DNA of 64,000 bases from Yanghanlia sp047501535 (lineage in GTDB: Bacteria > Pseudomonadota > Gammaproteobacteria > Burkholderiales > Burkholderiaceae_B). This document shows, piece after piece, positions 34,642 to 42,410 of the stretch; within the stretch, counting starts at the first letter, position 1; each line of letters starts with the position of its first letter. The position numbers were made by a program, and so were the translations under genes. The notes under the pieces are model-generated. The model worked only from the letters and a program-made list of their open reading frames with translations, was not told where the DNA came from and searched no databases. Where the stretch lies: contig NZ_JAZDRJ010000002.1 in assembly GCF_047501535.1 (NCBI RefSeq), positions 186,001 to 250,000 of the forward strand. Reading direction: 5' to 3'.

Positions 34642-35775
34642 ATGCCAAAAATCGCACAACGCTACCGTCGCCTGGTTTTTTTAACTTGGTTTCTGACTCT
34701 GGACCTCATCATGTTCGGGGCGTTTGTGCGTTTGACTGACTCAGGTTTGGGGTGCCCCGACTGGCCTGGCTGTTACGGGCAACTCAGCCCGGTGGGTGCA
34801 GCCGGACAGATTCGCGAGGCATTCGAAGCCATGCCGCATGGGCCGGTCAGCTTCACCAAAGCCTGGATAGAAATGGTGCACCGTTATGTGGGCGCTTTGC
34901 TGGGCATGCTTATCATCGCGATTTCCTGGATGGCCTGGCGGTACCGTACAGCTTTGGGACACTCGCCCGTGCTGGCCATCGCCACTCTGGCTGCGGTGTG
35001 CATGCAAGGCGCTTTTGGCGCCTGGACGGTCACCATGAAGCTTATGCCCCTGATTGTCACCACACATTTATTGGGCGGCATGATATTGCTTTCCATGATG
35101 ACCTGGCTGGCGGCACGCGAAAAACGCCATGCAGCCGTGCGCCCACAAGAGATTCGCTGGCGGCCATGGGCGGTGGGCGGCATGCTGCTGCTGTTTGTTC
35201 AAGTTGCGCTGGGCGGCTGGGTCAGCACCAACTACGCGGCGCTGGCCTGCATGGATTTCCCCACCTGCCACGGTCAATGGGTGCCGCCCATGGATTTAAC
35301 CAGCGGGTTTTCGCTGCTGCGGGCCCTGGGCGAGCGGCCTTCAGGCGAAGTCATTTCCCAAGATGCACTGACTGGCATTCATTGGGTACATCGCAATTTC
35401 GCACTGTTGGTATTCGCCTGGTTGGGTGCGTTGGCCATACGGTTACGCCATTCGGCTGCCCTGGGCGGTCCAGCCCGGCTGATACTGGCCTTGCTGGTTG
35501 CCCAACTGATCACCGGCCTGACCACCATATTCTTTGAATGGCCTCTTGCCATCGCCGTATTGCATAACGGCGGAGCCGCCGGGCTGGTGCTGGCCTGCAC
35601 CACGCTGTGCGCGCGGCTGTATCACGTTTCCAAAGGAGTTGCTCATGACGACACTCAGCCTGCATTCTCAAAGCCTGCTGCGGCAGTACCTCGTCTTGAC
35701 CAAGCCCCGGGTCACGCAACTGGCCGTGTTCTGTGCCGTGATCGGCATGTTCCTGGCCACTCCGGGGCTACCTGA
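34642..35775 (+). CDS. ctaA: Heme A synthase (Cox15/CtaA)
   Basis: It oxidises the C8 methyl of heme O to the formyl of heme A. Eight helices are expected. The family blocks FGAFVRLTDSGLGCPDWPGCYGQ (in part: VRLTDSGLGCPDWPGCYG), MVHRYVGALLGM, LMPLIVTTHLLGGM and TGIHWVHRNFALLV hold the paired heme-ligand histidines. The frame gives 377 residues, but the last 43 run in another frame over the start of ctaB (131-bp overlap) and look unlike any membrane protein end (HVPGHSGAT). A lost stop or a single-base frameshift near 35600-35645 is likely. The real product probably ends near residue 334. Confidence 0.92.
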   Translation: MPKIAQRYRRLVFLTWFLTLDLIMFGAFVRLTDSGLGCPDWPGCYGQLSPVGAAGQIREAFEAMPHGPVSFTKAWIEMVHRYVGALLGMLIIAISWMAWRYRTALGHSPVLAIATLAAVCMQGAFGAWTVTMKLMPLIVTTHLLGGMILLSMMTWLAAREKRHAAVRPQEIRWRPWAVGGMLLLFVQVALGGWVSTNYAALACMDFPTCHGQWVPPMDLTSGFSLLRALGERPSGEVISQDALTGIHWVHRNFALLVFAWLGALAIRLRHSAALGGPARLILALLVAQLITGLTTIFFEWPLAIAVLHNGGAAGLVLACTTLCARLYHVSKGVAHDDTQPAFSKPAAAVPRLDQAPGHATGRVLCRDRHVPGHSGAT

Positions 35776-36535
35776 CGCCGGGCGTGTCGTCGCCGCAACG
35801 TTAGGCATCTGGCTATTGGCCGCCGCAGCGTTCGCCGTCAATTGCCTGATTGAGCGTGAAATCGACGCCCGCATGCTGCGTACTGCTCGCCGAGCCACGG
35901 CACGAGGCACCATTACACCCTTACAGGTGCTGGTGTTTTCGGGGCTACTGGGCGCGGCGGGCATGCTGATTCTCTATCACTGGGTGAACGCCCTGACCAT
36001 GTGGCTGACTTTTGCCACCTTTGTCGGCTATGCCATCATCTACACCATGATACTCAAGCCTCGCACCCCGCAAAACATCGTGATCGGGGGGCTGTCAGGT
36101 GCAATGCCCCCTGCACTGGGCTGGGCCGCCATCGCCGATTCCGTACCTGCCGGCGCCTGGCTATTGGTGCTCATCATCTTTATCTGGACGCCTCCCCACT
36201 TCTGGGCGCTGGCGCTGTATCGCAACAACGACTACAAACTGGCAGGCCTGCCCATGCTGCCTGTCACCCATGGCCCGCAGTTCACACGGCTGCACATTCT
36301 GCTCTACAGCATCGCCCTGTTCGCCGCCGCCATCATGCCCTTTATCGTGCGTATGAGCGGGCCGCTGTATCTGGTGGCCGCCGTCGGCCTGAGCGGTTAT
36401 TTTGTCTGGCGTTCATGGGAGCTTTATCTGCACTACAGCGACGAACGCTCGCGCGCCTTGTTCCGTTATTCCATTATTTACCTCGCCTTGTTGTTTGGCG
36501 CATTGCTGGCGGATCATTGGGTAGGGTTGATCTAG
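35645..36535 (+). CDS. ctaB: Protoheme IX farnesyltransferase (heme O synthase)
   Basis: It attaches a farnesyl group to protoheme, the step before CtaA. 296 residues with nine helices, starting at the ATG 35645 with GGAG 8 nt upstream. The UbiA-family Asp motif is NCLIEREIDARMLRTARR, with a second motif in ALYRNNDYKLAGLPMLPVTHG. FIWTPPHFWALALYRN is diagnostic for CyoE/CtaB. It is the last gene of the oxidase operon and is followed by a hairpin at 36571. Confidence 0.96.
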   Translation: MTTLSLHSQSLLRQYLVLTKPRVTQLAVFCAVIGMFLATPGLPDAGRVVAATLGIWLLAAAAFAVNCLIEREIDARMLRTARRATARGTITPLQVLVFSGLLGAAGMLILYHWVNALTMWLTFATFVGYAIIYTMILKPRTPQNIVIGGLSGAMPPALGWAAIADSVPAGAWLLVLIIFIWTPPHFWALALYRNNDYKLAGLPMLPVTHGPQFTRLHILLYSIALFAAAIMPFIVRMSGPLYLVAAVGLSGYFVWRSWELYLHYSDERSRALFRYSIIYLALLFGALLADHWVGLI

Positions 36536-36563
36536 GGCGCGGCAACTACCGGCGGGCATTCAG

Positions 36564-36593
36564 ATAAAAAAAAGGCACCGGGGAGGTGCCTTT
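36564..36593. terminator. Terminator between ctaB and rpoH
   Basis: AAAGGCACC, a 5-nt loop and GGTGCCTTT form a 9-bp stem preceded by a run of eight As and followed by TTT. It works best on the minus strand, where the As become the T-run, but could stop both convergent transcripts. Confidence 0.8.
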
Positions 36594-36810
36594 AAAACAT
36601 CCGCTTCAGAAGGGAGGGGAAGAAGCATATCGTGAAGCGGAAGACAGTTCCGTAGTACGCGCAGTGCGCTGCATGGGATGCCTGTTTAAGTTAGTCAGCT
36701 GATTGTCAGCTTGGTTCAGTTCCAACACCGGGTTTTATGAAACAATTTGTATCAGACCGCTTTCTGTACTAAAAGAAGCGCAGGATTTACGGCGGATACT
36801 TGACCCGGCC

Positions 36811-37695
36811 TTACTGCAACGCAGCCCGCAGCTTTTTGAACGCAGCAGCTTCGATCTGGCGCACGCGTTCAGCGGAAATACCGTACTCGCCTGCAAGTTC
36901 CGTTAATGTCATGCCACCATCGTCCTGCAACCAGCGTGCCTGCACGATACGCCGCGAACGCGGGTCCAGCGTTTCAAGCGCCTTGGCCAAGCCCGGGCCT
37001 TGCAGATGGTCGTGCTCACGACGCTCCAGCACCTGAGAGGGTTCGTCGTGCCCTTCGTCGGATAAATAAGAAATAGGCGCGAACGCTTCATCGTCATCCG
37101 CAGGCGCTTCCAGAGCAAATTCCCTGCCCGACATGCGGACTTCCATTTCGCTCACGTCTTCAGGGCGCACGTTAAGTTCACGCGCGATTTCATTCACTTG
37201 TTCGGTATCCAGCGTCTGCCCATCGGGGCGCATGCGGCGCAGGTTGAAAAACAGCTTGCGCTGCGCTTTGGTGGTCGCCACCTTCACCATGCGCCAGTTG
37301 CGAATGATGTATTCGTGGATTTCGGCTTTGATCCAGTGAACGGCGAACGACACCAGACGCACCCCGCGATCCACATCAAAGCGCTTAACTGCTTTCATGA
37401 GACCGACATTGCCTTCTTGGATAAGATCGGCGTGCGGCAGCCCGTAACCCAGATACTGCCGGGCGATGGACACCACCAAGCGCAAGTGGGACATCACCAA
37501 CTGCCGAGCGGCGTCCAGATCGGATTCATCACGCAAGCGCCGCCCCAGCAAAACTTCTTCCTCTGGCGTCAGCATAGGAATACGGTTGACGGCGCTGATA
37601 TAGGCCTCGATCGTACCCAGAGCGCCGGGATTGGAAATAGCGACTGCCAGAGTGTTCTGGGGAGTCAGCGTAAGGGCGTTTGCACTTGAATTCAT
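36811..37695 (-). CDS. rpoH: RNA polymerase heat-shock sigma factor RpoH (sigma-32)
   Basis: It directs transcription of chaperone and protease genes on heat stress. It has 294 residues. Region 2 is HLRLVVSIARQYLGYGLPHADLI (in part: VVSIARQYLGYGLPHADLIQ) with EGNVGLMKAVKRFD. The RpoH box QRKLFFNLR is at about 145-153, which distinguishes it from other sigma-70 group members. Region 4 holds MTLTELAGEYGISAERVRQ. It stands alone, convergent with ctaB. Upstream there is a perfect CIRCE site, so HrcA probably represses it. No thermosensor structure was attempted. Confidence 0.97.
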   Translation of the reverse strand: MNSSANALTLTPQNTLAVAISNPGALGTIEAYISAVNRIPMLTPEEEVLLGRRLRDESDLDAARQLVMSHLRLVVSIARQYLGYGLPHADLIQEGNVGLMKAVKRFDVDRGVRLVSFAVHWIKAEIHEYIIRNWRMVKVATTKAQRKLFFNLRRMRPDGQTLDTEQVNEIARELNVRPEDVSEMEVRMSGREFALEAPADDDEAFAPISYLSDEGHDEPSQVLERREHDHLQGPGLAKALETLDPRSRRIVQARWLQDDGGMTLTELAGEYGISAERVRQIEAAAFKKLRAALQ

Positions 37696-37741
37696 CGTAA
37701 TGACTGTTCCTCACGAAAATAATTCTATTGATCTCTTGATG

Positions 37742-37768
37742 TTAGCACTCTAGAGCCGGGAGTGCTAA
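37742..37768 (-). promoter_or_regulatory. CIRCE element (HrcA operator) upstream of rpoH
   Basis: TTAGCACTC-N9-GAGTGCTAA is a perfect match to the CIRCE consensus, ending 47 bp upstream of the rpoH ATG. HrcA binds this site in many bacteria and is released when GroEL is occupied by unfolded protein. The spacer is TAGAGCCGG. It links the HrcA and sigma-32 circuits directly. Confidence 0.95.
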
Positions 37769-37801
37769 TAGAAAATTAGACGCTCTCTCGACTTACAAGT
37801 T

Positions 37802-37881
37802 CCTTAAACGGGGTCTGTCCCCGTTTAAGGTTATTGTAAGGTTACCGCAAAAAATGCAAAAACCGGGACAGACCCCGTTTA
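37802..37881. repeat. REP-like palindromes, two inverted copies of a GGGGTCTGTCCCC core
   Basis: CCTTAAACGGGG-TCTGT-CCCCGTTTAAGG (37802-37830) is a perfect 12-bp inverted repeat. A second copy in opposite orientation (AAACCGGGACAGACCCCGTTT, 37859-37879 or so) follows 28 bp later and supplies the stop codon of fghA. The core resembles intergenic repeats found beside IS200-like (REP-associated) transposases, but no transposase is in the window. It may also serve as the terminator of fghA on the minus strand. Confidence 0.7.
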
Positions 37882-38730
37882 GAGTTGTTTGGCGTGGAAG
37901 GCCAGGTGGTCGTCCATGAAGGTGGAGATGAAGTAGTAGCCGTGGTCGTAGCCTTCATGGCGGCGCAGGGTGAGGGGTTGGCCGGCTTTCTTACATGCTG
38001 CCTCGAATGCCTCGGGGTTGAGTTGGTTTTCGAGGAAGTTGTCCGCCAGCCCCTGGTCGATGAGAATACCTTCCGGGTAGGGGCAGGATGACGCCGCCAT
38101 CAATTCTGAGGCGTCGTACTGAGCCCATGCAGAACGGTCGTCACCCAAGTAGCCTGTAAACGCTTTCTCTCCCCATGGGCACTGCATCGGCGCGGCGATT
38201 GGTGCAAATGCGGATACCGAGCGGTAGAGATTGCGGTGCCTCTGAGCCAGCACTAAGGCGCCATGGCCGCCCATGGAATGGCCGAAAATTCCTGCGCGCG
38301 CGGCGTCGCCCTGCAATTGTGTGGTGGCGATTTCGAATAGCTCCTGGGTCACATAGCTTTCCATGCGGTAATGCTTGGACCACGGTTCCTGAGTGGCGTC
38401 CAGGTAAAAACCTGCGCCGGTGCCGAAATCCCAATCGTCATCTTCGCCGGGAACGCCGGCGCCACGGGGGCTAGTATCCGGCGTAACCAGCATCAGCCCC
38501 AGTTCCGCAGCACGGCGTTGCGCCCCCGCTTTGATCATGAAGGTTTCCTCGGTGCAGGTGAGCCCGGCCAAGTAGAACAAAACCGGCACCCGACCCTGTT
38601 CGGCCTGAGGCGGCACAAATACCGAGAACCCCATCGGCAGGCCGATGGCACGAGAATGATGCTTGTAAAAAAATTGTGTGCCGCCAAAGCAGCGATGGCG
38701 GCTGACTACTTCAAGAGTATCCGTCGTCAT
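37879..38730 (-). CDS. fghA: S-formylglutathione hydrolase
   Basis: It hydrolyses S-formylglutathione to formate and glutathione, the second step of formaldehyde detoxification. It has 283 residues in the esterase D family. The nucleophile Ser at about 152 is in IFGHSMGGHGALV. LFYLAGLTCTEETFMIKAG and DTSPRGAGVPGEDDDWDFG are diagnostic of the family. Its terminal TAA lies inside the REP-like repeat at 37859. It is downstream of adhC on the same strand but 358 bp away, so it may have its own promoter. Confidence 0.95.
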   Translation of the reverse strand: MTTDTLEVVSRHRCFGGTQFFYKHHSRAIGLPMGFSVFVPPQAEQGRVPVLFYLAGLTCTEETFMIKAGAQRRAAELGLMLVTPDTSPRGAGVPGEDDDWDFGTGAGFYLDATQEPWSKHYRMESYVTQELFEIATTQLQGDAARAGIFGHSMGGHGALVLAQRHRNLYRSVSAFAPIAAPMQCPWGEKAFTGYLGDDRSAWAQYDASELMAASSCPYPEGILIDQGLADNFLENQLNPEAFEAACKKAGQPLTLRRHEGYDHGYYFISTFMDDHLAFHAKQL

Positions 38731-39088
38731 TTAAATTTCCTTATTGAATCTATATCTCACTCAGCACATCCCGAGCCCACCAACACATGCTGTGCGAAGC
38801 CCATTCAGGGCGCCCCGGGAAACACTGAATACACAGAGCGACAACCAAAGCGATCGCAAGGATTTGCATCAACGCAAATCGTCCGAGCTTGTCGATGCAT
38901 GCTGCGCAAAGCCCCTTTCAGATTCCCCTGCGTAATACGGAATACACCAAGCGATACGCACGCCCTGCGGGCTGGGGTGGGTTGCCAGGCGCTAACCTCA
39001 GCGACAGCCATAGCCACCGCACCGCGTTGCGCCCGCCCTTCACGCCGGCCCGCAGATGCACGCAGACGAAGCTGCGATCAGTATTTCC
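38731..39088. repeat. Gap between adhC and fghA carrying two direct-repeat units
   Basis: Unit A (38785-38842) and unit B (38897-38955) share ACATGCTG/GCATGCTG, then AAGCCC, TTCAG, CCCC and GAATACAC..AGCGA, about 58 bp each and roughly 70% alike. Between them a perfect 7-bp hairpin, GATTTGC-ATCAAC-GCAAATC, lies at 38861-38880. A further TGCGTA/TACGCA pair spans the end of unit B (38929-38960). No gene is supported. The content suggests a decayed intergenic repeat or leader structures. Confidence 0.55.
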
Positions 39089-40195
39089 TTAATACACCAC
39101 GACCGAACGGATGGATTCCCCGCGCTTCATCAGGTCGAAGCCTTCATTGATGCGTTCCAGCGGCAGGGTGTGGGTGATGAGATCGTCGATGTTGATCTTG
39201 CCTTCCATGTACCAGTCAACAATGCGCGGCACGTCGGTACGGCCACGGGCGCCGCCGAAGGCGGAGCCCTTCCAGACCCGCCCCGTTACCAATTGGAAGG
39301 GGCGGGTGGAAATTTCAGCGCCTGCTTCGGCCACGCCAATAATGATGGATTGGCCCCAGCCCCGGTGGCAGCATTCCAGCGCCTGACGCATCACCTCGGT
39401 ATTGCCGATGCACTCGAACGAGTAATCGGCACCGCCATCGGTGAGCTGGATGATGTGATCCACCACATTTTCCACTTCCTTGGGGTTAACGAAGTGCGTC
39501 ATCCCGAATTTACGTGCCATGGCTTCGCGTTCGGGGTTGATATCCACCCCGATGATTTTGTCGGCACCCACCATTTTGGCGCCCTGAATCACGTTCAGGC
39601 CGATGCCGCCCAAGCCGAATACGACCACATTGGCGCCGGCTTCCACATTGGCGGTATACAGCACTGCACCCAGGCCGGTGGTCACGCCGCAGCCGATGTA
39701 GCAGATTTTGTCGAACGGGGCATCGCTGCGCACTTTGGCCAAGGCGATTTCCGGCACCACAATGTGGTTGGCAAAAGTGGAAGTGCCCATGTAATGATGC
39801 ACGGGTTTACCGCCTACCGTGAAGCGGCTGGTGCCATCGGGCATCAGCCCTTTACCTTGCGTGGCGCGGATTGCGGTACACAAGTTAGTCTTCTGCGACA
39901 GGCAGGACTTGCACTGGCGGCATTCCGGAGTGTACAGGGGAATAACGTGATCGCCTGGCTTGAGCGAGGTCACGCCGGCGCCCACTTCCAACACCACGCC
40001 TGCACCCTCATGGCCAAGAATCGCCGGGAACAAGCCTTCGGGGTCGGCTCCAGACAAGGTGTACAGGTCAGTATGGCAGATGCCGGTGGCCTTGATTTCC
40101 ACCAACACTTCAAACGCCTTAGGGCCTTGCAGCTCAACCTCTTCGATGGTCAGCGGTTCGCCGGCCTTCCATGCCACGGCAGCTCTGGTCTTCAT
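39089..40195 (-). CDS. adhC: S-(hydroxymethyl)glutathione dehydrogenase (class III alcohol dehydrogenase)
   Basis: It oxidises the formaldehyde-glutathione adduct with NAD+. It has 368 residues. The catalytic zinc ligands lie in ATGICHTDLYTLSG and ILGHEGAGVV. The structural zinc has four cysteines in PECRQCKSCLSQKTNLC. The Rossmann motif is VVFGLGGIGLNVIQGAKMVG. The end GESIRSVVVY is typical. GGAG precedes the ATG. It and fghA form the complete glutathione-dependent formaldehyde route. The formaldehyde source is not obvious in the window. Confidence 0.97.
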   Translation of the reverse strand: MKTRAAVAWKAGEPLTIEEVELQGPKAFEVLVEIKATGICHTDLYTLSGADPEGLFPAILGHEGAGVVLEVGAGVTSLKPGDHVIPLYTPECRQCKSCLSQKTNLCTAIRATQGKGLMPDGTSRFTVGGKPVHHYMGTSTFANHIVVPEIALAKVRSDAPFDKICYIGCGVTTGLGAVLYTANVEAGANVVVFGLGGIGLNVIQGAKMVGADKIIGVDINPEREAMARKFGMTHFVNPKEVENVVDHIIQLTDGGADYSFECIGNTEVMRQALECCHRGWGQSIIIGVAEAGAEISTRPFQLVTGRVWKGSAFGGARGRTDVPRIVDWYMEGKINIDDLITHTLPLERINEGFDLMKRGESIRSVVVY

Positions 40196-40239
40196 GCGTT
40201 CTCCTTGAAAGCAGGGGGCATCAGTTCCCTATGAATACG

Positions 40240-40277
40240 AAGATGCGAGGGGGTTCTCCCCGGAACCCCCTCATCTT
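40240..40277 (-). terminator. Terminator hairpin between clsB and adhC
   Basis: GAGGGGGTTC, a 6-nt loop and GAACCCCCTC form a 10-bp GC-rich stem, extended by AAGAT/ATCTT. It lies right after the clsB stop and before adhC on the minus strand. The T-tract is weak. Confidence 0.65.
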
Positions 40278-40288
40278 AATGGATGGGA

Positions 40289-41518
40289 TCAGTATTGGGC
40301 GGACTTGCCGGTCAGCGCTACGCCAAAGCGCAGCATTGCGTAGGACACGGCGTCAAGCCAACGCTGAATGATATTGCGTTTCTTAAGATGTTCCGCAGTG
40401 ACAACGCGCGCACCAACACGCATTTCCGCCTCCAGCGCCTCTTTCAGCCTACCAGCAAAATCTGTATCGTCAATGAAGACATTGGCTTCGCGCGCCAATA
40501 GCAGACTGAAAGGGTCCAAGTTGGAAGACCCCACCATGGCGTAGCCGTCTATGACGGCTACTTTGGCGTGCAGATAGCTGGGCATGTATTCGTGAATTTC
40601 CAGGCCATCAGCCAGCAAATCGTTATACATGTATCGACATGCGCGGTACTGCATGGCGTATTCCGCACGCCCTTGCAACAATAAACGCACTTTCACGCCG
40701 CGCTGTACGGCTTTACGTAAGGCCTTGCGCAAGCGCCTGCCGGGAAAGAAATAAGCGTTGGCAATCAGCACTTCGCCTTGGGCACGCGCCAGCGCAGCCA
40801 GGTAAACATCTTCAATTCGTTGGCGAAAGCGCAAGTTGTCGCGCAGCACCATGGCTGCTCTCATGCCATTGGTCGTGCTCTGGTGGCGCTTCTGGCGCCG
40901 TGCCAGAAGTTTTTCACCCATCTGCTGGAAACGCCGGTAGAAACCCATGCCGCCGTCCGGGCGACGCCAACCCATGCGCAGCCATAAAGCGCGCTGGGCA
41001 TGGATGAGATCATCAACAATAGGCCCGCGCATTTCTACGGCGAAATCAAAACGCGGCTGCGGCCCTTTGCCATCGTTGGGGACGTCTTCGTAGTCATCCA
41101 GAATATTGATGCCGCCGACAAAGCCTATTTCACCATCCACCACGCAAGTCTTGCGGTGCATACGCCGCAACCGTCGCAAGTTGAATGTGGCCTGACGCAA
41201 ACCGGTGGGCTCCGGCCGATAGACCTTGTAGCGCACCCCGCTTTGAGTCAGTAAATCGCAAACATCAAAAACGGTATCGTTACAGCCGAAGCCGTCCAGC
41301 ACTACCCTCACCTTCACGCCCCGGCGCTCGGCGCGCTGTAATGCATCAATCACGCGATAGCCGGTGTCATCCAGATTGAAAATGTAGGTTTCCAGATGCA
41401 CGGACTGCTGCGCGGCGTCGATGGCGGCAATCAGTGCAGGAAAGTATTCGCCCCCATTCTGTAACAAACGAATGGCATTGCCTCCGCGCCATTTGAGCTT
41501 AAGACGTGGCGCTACCAT
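40289..41518 (-). CDS. clsB: Cardiolipin synthase ClsB-type phospholipase D family protein
   Basis: It transfers phosphatidyl groups to make cardiolipin at the inner membrane. 409 residues with two HKD motifs: HRKTCVVDGEIGFVGGINI in the first half and HAKVAVIDGYAMVGSSNLD in the second. There is no N-terminal membrane helix pair, so it is ClsB-like rather than ClsA-like. It follows the EEP-family gene by 44 bp on the same strand, the YbhP-YbhO (ClsB) order known from E. coli. Confidence 0.92.
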   Translation of the reverse strand: MVAPRLKLKWRGGNAIRLLQNGGEYFPALIAAIDAAQQSVHLETYIFNLDDTGYRVIDALQRAERRGVKVRVVLDGFGCNDTVFDVCDLLTQSGVRYKVYRPEPTGLRQATFNLRRLRRMHRKTCVVDGEIGFVGGINILDDYEDVPNDGKGPQPRFDFAVEMRGPIVDDLIHAQRALWLRMGWRRPDGGMGFYRRFQQMGEKLLARRQKRHQSTTNGMRAAMVLRDNLRFRQRIEDVYLAALARAQGEVLIANAYFFPGRRLRKALRKAVQRGVKVRLLLQGRAEYAMQYRACRYMYNDLLADGLEIHEYMPSYLHAKVAVIDGYAMVGSSNLDPFSLLLAREANVFIDDTDFAGRLKEALEAEMRVGARVVTAEHLKKRNIIQRWLDAVSYAMLRFGVALTGKSAQY

Positions 41519-41562
41519 GGCTACACTCCCAACCGGTTGGCACGTCCATATCGTCTAAACCC

Positions 41563-42396
41563 TTATGGAAGCTCGAGTTCGGCAAACAATGGAGCATGGT
41601 CGGAGATCTGCCGCCACGGCATGCCATGCAACACCTTGGCATGGCGCACGGCAAAGCCACGCTGGTAGATGCGGTCCAGCCTCAGCCAGGGAAATGCTGC
41701 GGGAAACGTGCGAGGCGGCGGAGTCAGGCGTGCCGCTCCATGGGCACCCAGCTCATGAACTGTCTGAGACAATGCCCTCGGCCTGAACGCCATATCGCGC
41801 AAGCGGCGTAACAGACGCGGGTCCGGCGCCTGAGGCGCGACGGCAAACACTTCGTACAGGCCCAGCTGCTGCACGAACAAAGGTGCGAGACGGTTGTTCC
41901 AATCGTTGAAGTCACCCGCAATCAGCACAGGCTCGTCATCCGGCACCAGCCGCTTAATACGCTCGACCAAAGCCGCTACCTGGCGCGAGCGGCCGCCACC
42001 AAACAAACCCAGATGAACGACCAGGCAATGCACTGGCGTTTCGTTGATTTCCACCACAGCATGCAGCAAGCCACGCTGTTCCATGCGATGGTCGGAAACA
42101 TCCTGGTTTTCGTATTGAAGGATGGGGAATCTCGACAACAAAGCGTTGCCGTGGTCGGTGCGGGCCCGCACCGCGTTGCAGCCATAAGCCGCCTGCATGC
42201 TGAGCACTGCGGCCAAGGATTCATGCTGGCCGTCCAGGTGGGAGCGCCGTTCGTTGCGGCCCTGAACTTCCTGCAGAAAAAGCAAATCGGGCCGCAGGTT
42301 GTACAACCCCAGGCGCAGCGCCGTCAGCGATTCACGAGTTCCCGTCGCTGAACGGCCCTTATGAATGTTGTAACTGACGACCCTGAGTACGGTCAC
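41563..42396 (-). CDS. Endonuclease/exonuclease/phosphatase-family protein (YbhP-like)
   Basis: A predicted metal-dependent phosphoesterase of 277 residues. The EEP core motifs are VSYNIHKGRS (Asn), LFLQEVQGRNERR (Glu), then VEINETPVHCLVVHLGLFGG, AGDFNDWNNRL (Asp, Asn) and SDHAPLFAELELP (Asp-His). It lies just upstream of clsB, as ybhP does upstream of clsB in E. coli. The substrate (lipid, nucleic acid or sugar phosphate) is not settled. The first codon is GTG. Confidence 0.87.
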   Translation of the reverse strand: MTVLRVVSYNIHKGRSATGTRESLTALRLGLYNLRPDLLFLQEVQGRNERRSHLDGQHESLAAVLSMQAAYGCNAVRARTDHGNALLSRFPILQYENQDVSDHRMEQRGLLHAVVEINETPVHCLVVHLGLFGGGRSRQVAALVERIKRLVPDDEPVLIAGDFNDWNNRLAPLFVQQLGLYEVFAVAPQAPDPRLLRRLRDMAFRPRALSQTVHELGAHGAARLTPPPRTFPAAFPWLRLDRIYQRGFAVRHAKVLHGMPWRQISDHAPLFAELELP

Positions 42397-42410
42397 CTGG
42401 GGCTAGCTCC

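Noticed and set aside
38371..39150. 259-codon plus-strand open frame spanning the gap and fghA
   Set aside because: Half lies antisense to fghA and the rest over the direct repeats. No domain and no ribosome site.
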